From: Gammaproteobacteria bacterium
Lineage (GTDB): Bacteria > Pseudomonadota > Gammaproteobacteria > UBA9214
Direction: 5' to 3'
DNA: 9,155 bases
NCBI GenBank assembly: GCA_029859555.1
Contig: JAOUCV010000068.1
Location: 1 to 9,155, forward strand
The position numbers and the translations under genes were made by a program. The first letter of the stretch is position 1. Every line of letters begins with the position of its first letter. Positions 1-6,322 of the stretch are shown piece by piece. Below the pieces are notes generated by a model, which worked only from the letters and a program-made list of their open reading frames with translations, was not told the origin of the DNA and ran no database searches.

Positions 1-2595
1 CGCCGAGGCACTGTTGTCCGCACCGGCTGTAAAGACCAGCTGTCCGTCACTGGCATCCACTCCCACCCGGCTCCCGGGGGCAAAACGCCCGGCCAGAATC
101 TCCTGGGCCAGCGGATTTTCCAGCTGGCTCTGGATGGCGCGTTTCAATGGTCGTGCGCCATAAACCGGATCAAAACCGGCCGCGCCAATCAAATCCAGTG
201 CCGCATCGGTAATATCCAGCGTAATTTCACGTTCCAGCAAGCGCTGCCGCAGTATTTCGATCTGCAGGCCCGCAATTGAGCGGATTTCTTCCCGGCCAAG
301 CGGATGGAACACCACCACATCGTCAATACGGTTTATGAACTCCGGCCGGAAATGTCCGCCGACGACCTCCATCACCGCTGCTTTCATGGCGTCGTAATTG
401 TCTTCACCCGACATCTCCTGGATCATCTGGCTGCCCAGGTTTGAGGTCATCACGATAACGGTATTGCGAAAGTCGACGGTACGCCCCTGCCCGTCCGTGA
501 GACGGCCGTCATCCAGCACCTGTAACAACACATTAAATACATCCGGATGCGCCTTCTCGACCTCGTCCAGCAGGATGACGGAATAGGGTTTACGCCGTAC
601 CGCTTCGGTCAGGTAACCACCCTCTTCATAACCGACGTAGCCGGGCGGCGCACCGATCAGGCGTGCCACCGAGTGTTTCTCCATGAATTCGGACATATCA
701 ATGCGCACCATGGCTTCATCGGTGTCGAACAGGAAATTTGCCAGCGACTTGGTGAGCTCGGTTTTACCGACACCGGTCGGTCCAAGAAACAGAAATGAAC
801 CGTTCGGCCGGTTCGGATCAGAAAGACCCGCCCGGGAACGCCGAATCGCATTGGAGACGACCTTGACCGCCTCGCTCTGACCGATGACACGCGACTGCAG
901 GCCCTCTTCCATACGCAGCAACTTGTCGCGCTCACCTTCCAGCATCTTGGAGACCGGGATACCGGTCCACTTGGAGACCACCTCGGCGATCTCCTCTTCA
1001 CTGACCTTGTTACGCAGCAACTGCATCTCCTGCATATCAGCCTGGTCAGCTACTGCAAGCTGTTTTTCCAGCTCCGGAATACGCCCGTACTGCAACTCGG
1101 ACGCGCGCGCCAGGTCACCGGCACGGTGCGCGGTCTCCAGGTCACTGCGCGCCCGTTCCAGTTCTTCCTTGATATGGCTGGCACCCTGCACGGCTGCCTT
1201 TTCAGATTTCCATATTTCGTCCAGATCCGAGTACTCGCGATCCAGCATATCTATTTCTTCCTGCAATATGCCGAGGCGTTTTTTCGAGGCCTCGTCGGAC
1301 TCTTTCTTTAACGCCTCACGTTCAATCTTGAGCTGTATCAAGCGCCGTTCCAGGCGGTCCATGGCCTCCGGCTTGGAATCAATTTCCATGCGGATACGGC
1401 TGGCAGCCTCGTCTACCAGGTCAATTGCCTTGTCCGGCAGTTGCCGGTCGGTGATATAGCGGTGCGACAGGGTTGCTGCAGCGACAATGGCGGGGTCAGT
1501 TATATCCACACCATGATGTACTTCATAACGTTCTTTAAGGCCGCGCAGAATAGCAACGGTATCTTCAACATTCGGCTCATCGACCAGCACCTTCTGGAAA
1601 CGTCGTTCCAGCGCCGCATCCTTTTCGATGTACTGGCGATACTCATCCAGCGTCGTGGCCCCTACGCAATGCAGCTCCCCGCGTGCCAGCGCCGGCTTCA
1701 GCATGTTACCGGCATCCATGGCGCCCTCGGCCTTGCCGGCACCGACCATGGTATGCAATTCGTCGATAAACAGGATCACCTGCCCTTCCTGCTTGGACAG
1801 ATCGTTGAGCACACCCTTGAGACGCTCTTCAAATTCACCGCGGAACTTGGCACCGGCAATCAGCGCACCCATGTCCAGTGATAACAGGCGCTTGCCCTTG
1901 ATACCTTCCGGCACCTCACCGTTGATAATGCGCTGTGCCAGCCCTTCCACAATAGCGGTCTTGCCGACACCGGGCTCACCGATCAGTACCGGGTTGTTCT
2001 TGGTACGCCGCTGCAACACCTGGATGGTACGGCGGATTTCGTCATCACGTCCGATGACCGGGTCCAGCTTGCCCTGTTCGGCACGTTCGGTCACATCTAT
2101 GGTGAATTTCTCCAGCGCCTGACGCTGGTCCTCGGCATTGGGATCGTCTACCTGCTGGCCACCCCTGAGCTTGTCAATCGCCTGCTCCACCAACTGCTTG
2201 CTGGCACCGGCCTTGCTGAGCAAGTTGCCGACATTACCCTTGTCCTGCAACGCAGCCAGGATGAACAGTTCACTGGAGATATAGCTGTCATTACGTTGCT
2301 GAGCCAGCTTGTCGGTGACATTCAGCAACCGCCCGAGATCATTGGAAACATGCACCTCGCCGGCTGTACCCTCGACCTGCGGCAGCTGGTCGAGCAGCTC
2401 GCTCAACTGGGAGCGGAACATGTTCACGTTGACGTCCGCCTGCGACAGCAGATGGCGCACGGTGCCGCCTTCCTGGTCGAGCAGCGCCGTCATTAAATGA
2501 GCCGGTTCGATAAACTGGTGATCGCGACCAACCGCCAGGCTCTGGGCATCGGCCAGTGCCTGCTGAAACTTGCTTGTCATCTTGTCCATTCGCAT
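1..2595 (-). CDS. clpB: ClpB protein disaggregase (Hsp100 AAA+ ATPase), C-terminus cut by window
   Basis: Cytoplasmic hexameric ATPase that works with DnaK/DnaJ/GrpE to extract polypeptides from aggregates after heat stress. The minus-strand frame is open for 865 codons from ATG at 2595 to the window edge, so the stop lies outside; E. coli ClpB has 857 residues, so only a short tail should be missing. The start gives [10 protein letters not shown], matching the E. coli MRLDRLTNKF, and a GGAG lies ten bases upstream. Visible in order: N domain (about 1-143); first AAA domain with Walker A GEPGVGKT at 206-213 and Walker B FIDE with E279; a charged coiled-coil M domain (about 400-520); second AAA domain with Walker A GPTGVGKT ending K611-T612 and Walker B LLDE with E678. 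These positions equal the E. coli numbering, so both ATPase sites look intact. The gene lies 168 bases after the ZIP gene and has its own heat-shock promoter. The C-terminal tail runs at least eight residues past the E. coli end. Identity is secure. Confidence 0.98.
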   Translation of the reverse strand, partial: MRMDKMTSKFQQALADAQSLAVGRDHQFIEPAHLMTALLDQEGGTVRHLLSQADVNVNMFRSQLSELLDQLPQVEGTAGEVHVSNDLGRLLNVTDKLAQQRNDSYISSELFILAALQDKGNVGNLLSKAGASKQLVEQAIDKLRGGQQVDDPNAEDQRQALEKFTIDVTERAEQGKLDPVIGRDDEIRRTIQVLQRRTKNNPVLIGEPGVGKTAIVEGLAQRIINGEVPEGIKGKRLLSLDMGALIAGAKFRGEFEERLKGVLNDLSKQEGQVILFIDELHTMVGAGKAEGAMDAGNMLKPALARGELHCVGATTLDEYRQYIEKDAALERRFQKVLVDEPNVEDTVAILRGLKERYEVHHGVDITDPAIVAAATLSHRYITDRQLPDKAIDLVDEAASRIRMEIDSKPEAMDRLERRLIQLKIEREALKKESDEASKKRLGILQEEIDMLDREYSDLDEIWKSEKAAVQGASHIKEELERARSDLETAHRAGDLARASELQYGRIPELEKQLAVADQADMQEMQLLRNKVSEEEIAEVVSKWTGIPVSKMLEGERDKLLRMEEGLQSRVIGQSEAVKVVSNAIRRSRAGLSDPNRPNGSFLFLGPTGVGKTELTKSLANFLFDTDEAMVRIDMSEFMEKHSVARLIGAPPGYVGYEEGGYLTEAVRRKPYSVILLDEVEKAHPDVFNVLLQVLDDGRLTDGQGRTVDFRNTVIVMTSNLGSQMIQEMSGEDNYDAMKAAVMEVVGGHFRPEFINRIDDVVVFHPLGREEIRSIAGLQIEILRQRLLEREITLDITDAALDLIGAAGFDPVYGARPLKRAIQSQLENPLAQEILAGRFAPGSRVGVDASDGQLVFTAGADNSASA

Positions 2596-2605
2596 GAAAA
2601 ATCGT

Positions 2606-2609
2606 CTCC
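2606..2609 (-). promoter_or_regulatory. Ribosome binding site of clpB
   Basis: On the minus strand a GGAG core lies ten bases before the ATG at 2595. It supports that start over the in-frame ATG codons two and five codons further in (MRMDKM). Confidence 0.6.
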
Positions 2610-2631
2610 GTCAGATACAGGAATATATCTA

Positions 2632-2661
2632 ATAAGTGGGGTTTATTCAGACGTTTTCAAG
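2632..2661 (-). promoter_or_regulatory. Predicted sigma-32 (RpoH) heat-shock promoter of clpB
   Basis: Read on the minus strand, the -35 element is CTTGAAA (2661-2655). A 13-base spacer follows, then the -10 element CCCCACTTAT (2641-2632). The known RpoH consensus is close to CTTGAAA, a 13-15 base spacer, then CCCCATNT, so the -35 is exact and the -10 differs at one informative base. Transcription would start near 2624, giving a leader of about 30 bases that contains the clpB ribosome binding site. The location directly upstream of clpB, a classic RpoH regulon member, fits. Both boxes are seen directly; use by RpoH is inferred from family knowledge. Confidence 0.85.
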
Positions 2662-2763
2662 CCCGCACAGATGACCTCTTGCAATAGTACGCCCATAGGG
2701 GCAGACCTTCTCCGTGAGCGCTGCAAAAAACAATCGCGCACAGGGTCCGCTGCTGCAGGAGAA

Positions 2764-3543
2764 TCAATGGAGGGTCGAGTGAGCCGCGTAGATCAGCAAA
2801 ATTCCGACAGCAATCAATGCTATCTGCTGGAAGGTCGCACTGCCTTCAACACGCTGATGCAGGGTTGGAATAAGATCGGCCACAGCAATATAGATAAAAC
2901 TGGAAGCCGCAATCGCCAGCACAAAAGGCAGCACCGCTTCGACATACTGCAAAGCGAACCATGCCAGCACGCCACCGACCACCGTCGTCAGGCTGGTAAG
3001 AATATTGTAGATAAAGGCACGCTTGCGGCTAAAGCCACTATGCAATAACACGGCAAAATCACCGACTTCCTGGGGAATTTCGTGCGCCGCCACCGCTACG
3101 CTGGTGACCACACCGAGGTGAATATCCGTCAGAAAGGCCGCTGCAATCAGAATACCGTCGAGGAAGTTATGCAGGCCGTCACCCACCAGGATCATGGCCC
3201 CGGTCGAGTGTTCACGGCTCTTCTGGTCCGGCGCATGCACTTCGCAATGGTCGGCATGGCAATGCCGCCACAACACCATCTTCTCCAGCAGAAAAAACCC
3301 CAGCAGTCCCAGCAACACCGTCATCGGGATAATATGTACATCGGTGCTGACAACCGTATCCAGCGCATGCGGCAACAAGCCCAGGAAGGCAGCACCCAGC
3401 AAGGTGCCGGTGGCAAAGCTCACCAGGTGCGGTAATACATGATTGCGCAGGGACTCGCTCAACACCAGAAACAACGCGGCCGCCAGTACGCTCAGCAGGC
3501 CGCCCAGCAAGCAAAAAATAATTATCCAGACAAGCAGTGGCAT
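2764..3543 (-). CDS. ZIP-family (SLC39-like) divalent metal transporter
   Basis: Inner-membrane protein of 259 residues predicted to carry Zn2+ or a related divalent cation (Fe2+, Mn2+) into the cytoplasm. About eight hydrophobic segments are visible (near 4-28, 37-58, 71-92, 115-137, 143-166, 177-200, 203-225 and 237-256), the usual ZIP count. The two metal-site helices carry the family signatures: H125-N126-x-x-D129-G130 in segment 4 and H154-E-I-P-Q-E159-x-G-D162 in segment 5. The second motif resembles the HExPHExGD of the LIV-1 group, with Gln for the second His. The loop between segments 3 and 4 (residues 93-112) is rich in His and Cys (H94, C95, H96, H99, C100, H103, H112), typical of a metal-sensing loop. 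The ATG at 3543 has only a weak ribosome site (GAGAT). The gene starts 65 bases after pgeF on the same strand and ends 168 bases before clpB. No Zur or Fur box was recognised. Family is secure; substrate is not determinable. Confidence 0.92.
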   Translation of the reverse strand: MPLLVWIIIFCLLGGLLSVLAAALFLVLSESLRNHVLPHLVSFATGTLLGAAFLGLLPHALDTVVSTDVHIIPMTVLLGLLGFFLLEKMVLWRHCHADHCEVHAPDQKSREHSTGAMILVGDGLHNFLDGILIAAAFLTDIHLGVVTSVAVAAHEIPQEVGDFAVLLHSGFSRKRAFIYNILTSLTTVVGGVLAWFALQYVEAVLPFVLAIAASSFIYIAVADLIPTLHQRVEGSATFQQIALIAVGILLIYAAHSTLH

Positions 3544-3608
3544 GCGGTTATCTCAAGCGTAAATGCGGCCGCCATCATACCCTACCTGACAGGCAGGAGA
3601 GTTGCGCC

Positions 3609-4352
3609 TCACTGCTGCAGCCAAATCAGGGTCGCCATGCGGCCGGTGACCCCGGTGCGTCGATACGAGTAGAACCGTTCCGCATCAGTAAAACTGCAAA
3701 AATCACCACCGTAAACCTTTGTTACCCCGTATTCAGCCAACCGTTGTCGGGCCAGATGATAGATATTCGCAAACCATGTCCCGTCCGGACCCTGTCTGAA
3801 GGCACCAGCCGCCGCCCGGTCATGCGCCAAGAAGACATCCCGGACCTCGCTACCGACCTGAAAGGCCTGCGGCCCGATCGCCGGCCCCAGCCAGGCCAGC
3901 AAATGTTCTCCGGGCTGCCCCAGCGCCGCGACCGCCTGCTCGATCACACCGGCCGCCAGGCCACGCCAGCCGGCATGAACCGCCGCCACACATTCAGCGG
4001 CGGTATCAGTCAACAACACCGGCAGACAATCTGCCGTCAACACCGCACAGACCACGCCGGCCTGCCGGCAATAGGCGCCGTCCGCCGCCGGTGAAGCCCC
4101 GGCAACCGCGGCATCAACCACGGCGGTACCATGAACCTGCTGCAGCCATACCGGGGCAGCAGGCAAATTGAGCGCCTGCCGCAGCCGTTGACGGTTCTCC
4201 GCAACCGCCCGGGGATCGTCATCAACGTGGTCGGCCGGGTTCATACTGGCATAGCAACCCTGGCTGACCCCGCCCTGCCGGGTCGTGGTAACGGACCGCA
4301 CCCGTGCCGGGGCCGGCCAGTCCGGTACGATCCAGTCAGGTGTCACTGGCAT
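3609..4352 (-). CDS. pgeF: PgeF/YfiH peptidoglycan editing factor (FAMIN/LACC1 family purine nucleoside enzyme)
   Basis: Cytoplasmic enzyme of about 247 residues (E. coli YfiH has 243). The E. coli protein prevents misincorporation of L-serine for L-alanine in the peptidoglycan precursor; family members also show purine nucleoside phosphorylase and adenosine deaminase activities. Hallmarks, counted from ATG at 4352: QQVHG with H74, LTADC with C109, VHAGWRG with H126, then GPAIG. His-Cys-His is the zinc/active site of the family, matching E. coli H71, C107 and H124. The C-terminal YSYRR and GRMA are also conserved. The start is uncertain: GTG at 4370, ATG at 4364 and ATG at 4352 are all in frame, none with a strong ribosome site. 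I chose 4352 because it best matches the short E. coli N-terminus (WIVPDWP against LIVPQWP). All options overlap the rluD end, by 17 to 35 bases, implying translational coupling. Its position between rluD and clpB is the conserved arrangement. Confidence 0.95.
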   Translation of the reverse strand: MPVTPDWIVPDWPAPARVRSVTTTRQGGVSQGCYASMNPADHVDDDPRAVAENRQRLRQALNLPAAPVWLQQVHGTAVVDAAVAGASPAADGAYCRQAGVVCAVLTADCLPVLLTDTAAECVAAVHAGWRGLAAGVIEQAVAALGQPGEHLLAWLGPAIGPQAFQVGSEVRDVFLAHDRAAAGAFRQGPDGTWFANIYHLARQRLAEYGVTKVYGGDFCSFTDAERFYSYRRTGVTGRMATLIWLQQ

Positions 4353-5304
4353 GCTCGCGGGCATCTTCACGCAACACTGCGATCAGCTGCGCCATGTCCT
4401 CCGGCACATCTGCCTGCCAGCGCATTTCTTCATTACCAAGCGGATGCGTCAGGCCAAGTTGCGTGGCATGCAGGGCCTGGCGTCGAAAGCCCGACAAGAC
4501 CTCCCTGAATGCGGCATTTGCACCTTTAGGCATGCGCAGCCGGCCGCCATATGCCGGGTCGCCCAGCACCGGTATATGCTGATGTGCCATATGCACCCGA
4601 ATCTGGTGTGTACGTCCGGTTTCCAGCTGCACCCGCACCAGCGTATGGGCGCGATAACGCTCCTCGACCCGGTAATGCGTCACCGCCTCCTTGCCGCCGG
4701 ACACCACCGCCATACGCTTGCGATCAACCGGATGCCGCCCGATGGGGGCCTCGATACGGCCACCGGCAGTGAGCACACTGTGAACCACCGTCAGATACTC
4801 GCGCTTCACCACCCGCGCCTGCAAGGCCTCGACCAGCCGTTTGTGGGCCGTCAGGTTGCGCGCCACCACCATCAAACCACTGGTATTTTTATCCAGCCGG
4901 TGCACGATGCCGGCACGCGGCAAGCCGGCCAGTGATTCGTCGTAATTCAGCAATGCATTCAACAGGGTACCGGCAGGATTACCGGCTGCCGGATGCACCA
5001 CCAGGCCGGCGGGCTTGTTGACCACCAGCAAGGCCTCATCCTCGTAAACCAGGTCCAGCGGGATGGGCTCTGGCTGGCTGACCGTCTGTGCCACAATTTC
5101 AGCATCAATACGGACATTTTCACCCCCCATCACCTTCACTTTGGCCTGCGGTGAACGATTGTCCAGCGTCACCTCGCCACTGCGGATCCATTGCTGCAGG
5201 CGACTGCGGGAATACTCCGGCACCAGCTCGGCCAGCGCCTGGTCGAGCCGGCGGCCACGCATTTCATCGGGGATTACCAGTTCCAGTTGTACTTTGGTGG
5301 ACAT
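4336..5304 (-). CDS. rluD: 23S rRNA pseudouridine synthase RluD (positions 1911/1915/1917)
   Basis: Isomerises uridines 1911, 1915 and 1917 (E. coli numbering) to pseudouridine in helix 69 of 23S rRNA, which matters for ribosome assembly and termination. It has 322 residues against 326 in E. coli. An N-terminal S4 RNA-binding domain (about 17-77, with RLDQAL and SRSRLQQWIRSG) precedes the RluA-family catalytic domain. NKPAGLVVHPAAG lies at 96-108, and the catalytic motif HRLDKNTSG at 135-143 contains the essential aspartate D138 (E. coli D139). ETGRTHQIRVH and LGDPAYGG follow as in the family. ATG at 5304 gives the usual short lead before the S4 domain; the sequence before it is AT-rich with no clear ribosome site. 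It is divergent from bamD and overlaps pgeF at its 3' end. Adjacency to bamD and pgeF separates RluD from the paralogues RluA and RluC. Confidence 0.96.
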   Translation of the reverse strand: MSTKVQLELVIPDEMRGRRLDQALAELVPEYSRSRLQQWIRSGEVTLDNRSPQAKVKVMGGENVRIDAEIVAQTVSQPEPIPLDLVYEDEALLVVNKPAGLVVHPAAGNPAGTLLNALLNYDESLAGLPRAGIVHRLDKNTSGLMVVARNLTAHKRLVEALQARVVKREYLTVVHSVLTAGGRIEAPIGRHPVDRKRMAVVSGGKEAVTHYRVEERYRAHTLVRVQLETGRTHQIRVHMAHQHIPVLGDPAYGGRLRMPKGANAAFREVLSGFRRQALHATQLGLTHPLGNEEMRWQADVPEDMAQLIAVLREDAREHASDT

Positions 5305-5321
5305 TTTTAAATCAGCTTTAG

Positions 5322-5329
5322 GTTATACT
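5322..5329. promoter_or_regulatory. Candidate overlapping -10 elements for divergent rluD and bamD
   Basis: The 82-base gap between the divergent starts contains GTTATACT. The plus strand reads TATACT (5324-5329) and the minus strand reads TATAAC (5327-5322), so near-consensus -10 hexamers overlap and face opposite ways. A bamD transcript would have a leader of about 50 bases; an rluD transcript would have only about 10. No well-spaced -35 was found on either strand; the nearest plus-strand candidate, TGGACA at 5298-5303, is 20 bases away. The hexamers are seen; promoter activity is inferred. Confidence 0.4.
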
Positions 5330-5386
5330 TCTGCGGCCTGCATTAGCAGTGGCAACTATTCCTGGCAATTTTGACACATTAAGCCC

Positions 5387-6202
5387 ATGCGTTTGTCGAG
5401 TTTTTTACTGGTGGTTCTGTTTCTCTGTATCTCGGGATGCTCCTGGCTCCCGGAGCAGATCGATGAAACCAAGGACTGGTCGGCCAACCGGTTGTATTCC
5501 GAGGCCAAGCAGAAGCTGAACGAAAAGAATTACGAAAAGGCCATCGAGTTTTTCGAGATCCTTGAGGCCCGCTTTCCGTTTGGACGCTATGCACAGCAGG
5601 CTGAGCTGGAAATTGCCTATGCCTACTATAAATATGACGAACCGGACCTGGCCATCGCATCCGCCGATCGTTTCATCAAGATTTACCCTCGACACCCCAA
5701 TGTTGACTATGCCTGGTACATCAAGGGGCTGACCAACTATAACCGCGGCCAGAGCATTGTCTCCCGGTTTCTGCCCCAGGACCCGTCCGAACGCGACACC
5801 GCCACCATGCGCGCTGCCTATGATGATTTCGACCAGCTGGTGCGGCTGTATCCAAACAGTATTTATGCAGCGGATGCCGCGCAGCGCATGATCTACCTGC
5901 GCAATAATATGGCGGAATACGAAATTCACGTAGCTGACTACTACATGCGCCGCAAGGCCTATTTGGCCGTTGCCAACCGCGGCGAATACGTGGTGGAGAA
6001 TTATCAGCGCACCCCGGCAGTTCCGGATGCACTGATTTACATGGTTCGCGCCTACCGCATCCTCGGACTCGAGGATCTGGAAACCGACACCCTGCGGGTG
6101 TTAAGTCTGAACTATCCGGACCGCCCGGAAATCGCCTGGCTGAACGACCCGCGCGGTTATGAAAAGGCTCAGAAAAAATCCTCTTTCTGGAAGTTCTGGT
6201 AA
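5387..6202 (+). CDS. bamD: Outer membrane protein assembly factor BamD (YfiO/ComL lipoprotein)
   Basis: Essential lipoprotein of the BAM complex, held on the periplasmic face of the outer membrane, where it works with BamA to fold and insert beta-barrel proteins. It has 271 residues (E. coli 245). A lipoprotein signal is clear: MR, a hydrophobic stretch at 3-16, then lipobox ISGC with lipidated C18. The residue after the cysteine is Ser, consistent with Lol sorting to the outer membrane. The rest is TPR-like helical repeats with family landmarks: RFPFGRYAQQAELE (about 62-75), AYYK, DRFIKIYPRHPNVDYAWYIKGLTNYNRG and RLYPNSIYAADA. Compared with E. coli it has a longer start to the mature region and a basic-aromatic C-terminal tail ending FWKFW. 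The ribosome site before the ATG is weak. It is divergent from rluD, as in E. coli, and convergent with the SGNH gene. The assignment is secure. Confidence 0.97.
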   Translation: MRLSSFLLVVLFLCISGCSWLPEQIDETKDWSANRLYSEAKQKLNEKNYEKAIEFFEILEARFPFGRYAQQAELEIAYAYYKYDEPDLAIASADRFIKIYPRHPNVDYAWYIKGLTNYNRGQSIVSRFLPQDPSERDTATMRAAYDDFDQLVRLYPNSIYAADAAQRMIYLRNNMAEYEIHVADYYMRRKAYLAVANRGEYVVENYQRTPAVPDALIYMVRAYRILGLEDLETDTLRVLSLNYPDRPEIAWLNDPRGYEKAQKKSSFWKFW

Positions 6203-6219
6203 CCCGGGATTACAAACTA

Positions 6220-6292
6220 CCAGCTAACGCATCCCCACCCCGACTGCGCGTCTCGTTGCAGTCATTAATAGTTGCTGGCTGGCACGCCGGCT
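6220..6292. terminator. Inverted-repeat cluster in the convergent gap; possible transcription end
   Basis: The 120-base gap between the converging bamD and SGNH genes holds several hairpins. GACTGC (6242-6247) pairs perfectly with GCAGTC (6258-6263) across a ten-base loop. It is enclosed by CCAGCTAAC (6220-6228) pairing with GTTGCTGG (6271-6278), with one bulge. Partly overlapping that arm, GGCTGG (6277-6282) can pair with CCGGCT (6287-6292), with two wobble pairs. No U-tract follows directly on either strand; the only T run on the plus strand, five bases at 6310-6314, is 17 bases past the last stem. This is therefore not a standard intrinsic terminator, though the position suits transcription end or mRNA 3' protection. 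Confidence 0.3.
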
Positions 6293-6322
6293 ACAGAGCA
6301 GATGAGCATTTTTGGACAGGAC

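Noticed and set aside
884..1459. A 191-codon open frame on the plus strand
   Set aside because: It is antisense to the ClpB M domain and its composition (Ser/Arg-rich, low complexity) is that of a shadow frame; no ribosome site or family motif.
2701..2763. A possible intrinsic terminator after the ZIP gene, before a run of six T on the minus strand
   Set aside because: Only three-base stems can be drawn directly before the T run, so it does not meet the form of an intrinsic terminator.
2497..3048. A 183-codon plus-strand frame spanning the clpB start, its promoter and the ZIP gene end
   Set aside because: It crosses the boundary of two well-supported minus-strand genes and shows no recognisable domain.
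3537..4935. Plus-strand frames of 185 codons (3537-4094) and 216 codons (4285-4935)
   Set aside because: Both are antisense to pgeF and rluD in GC-rich sequence, where long spurious frames are common; the proteins are Arg/His/Pro-rich with no motif.
5371..5376. A perfect TTGACA on the plus strand just before bamD
   Set aside because: The bamD ATG is only 10 bases further on, so a promoter using it would start transcription inside the gene; likely chance.
5405..5929. A 174-codon minus-strand frame within bamD
   Set aside because: It lies wholly antisense to a clear BamD and matches no known family.
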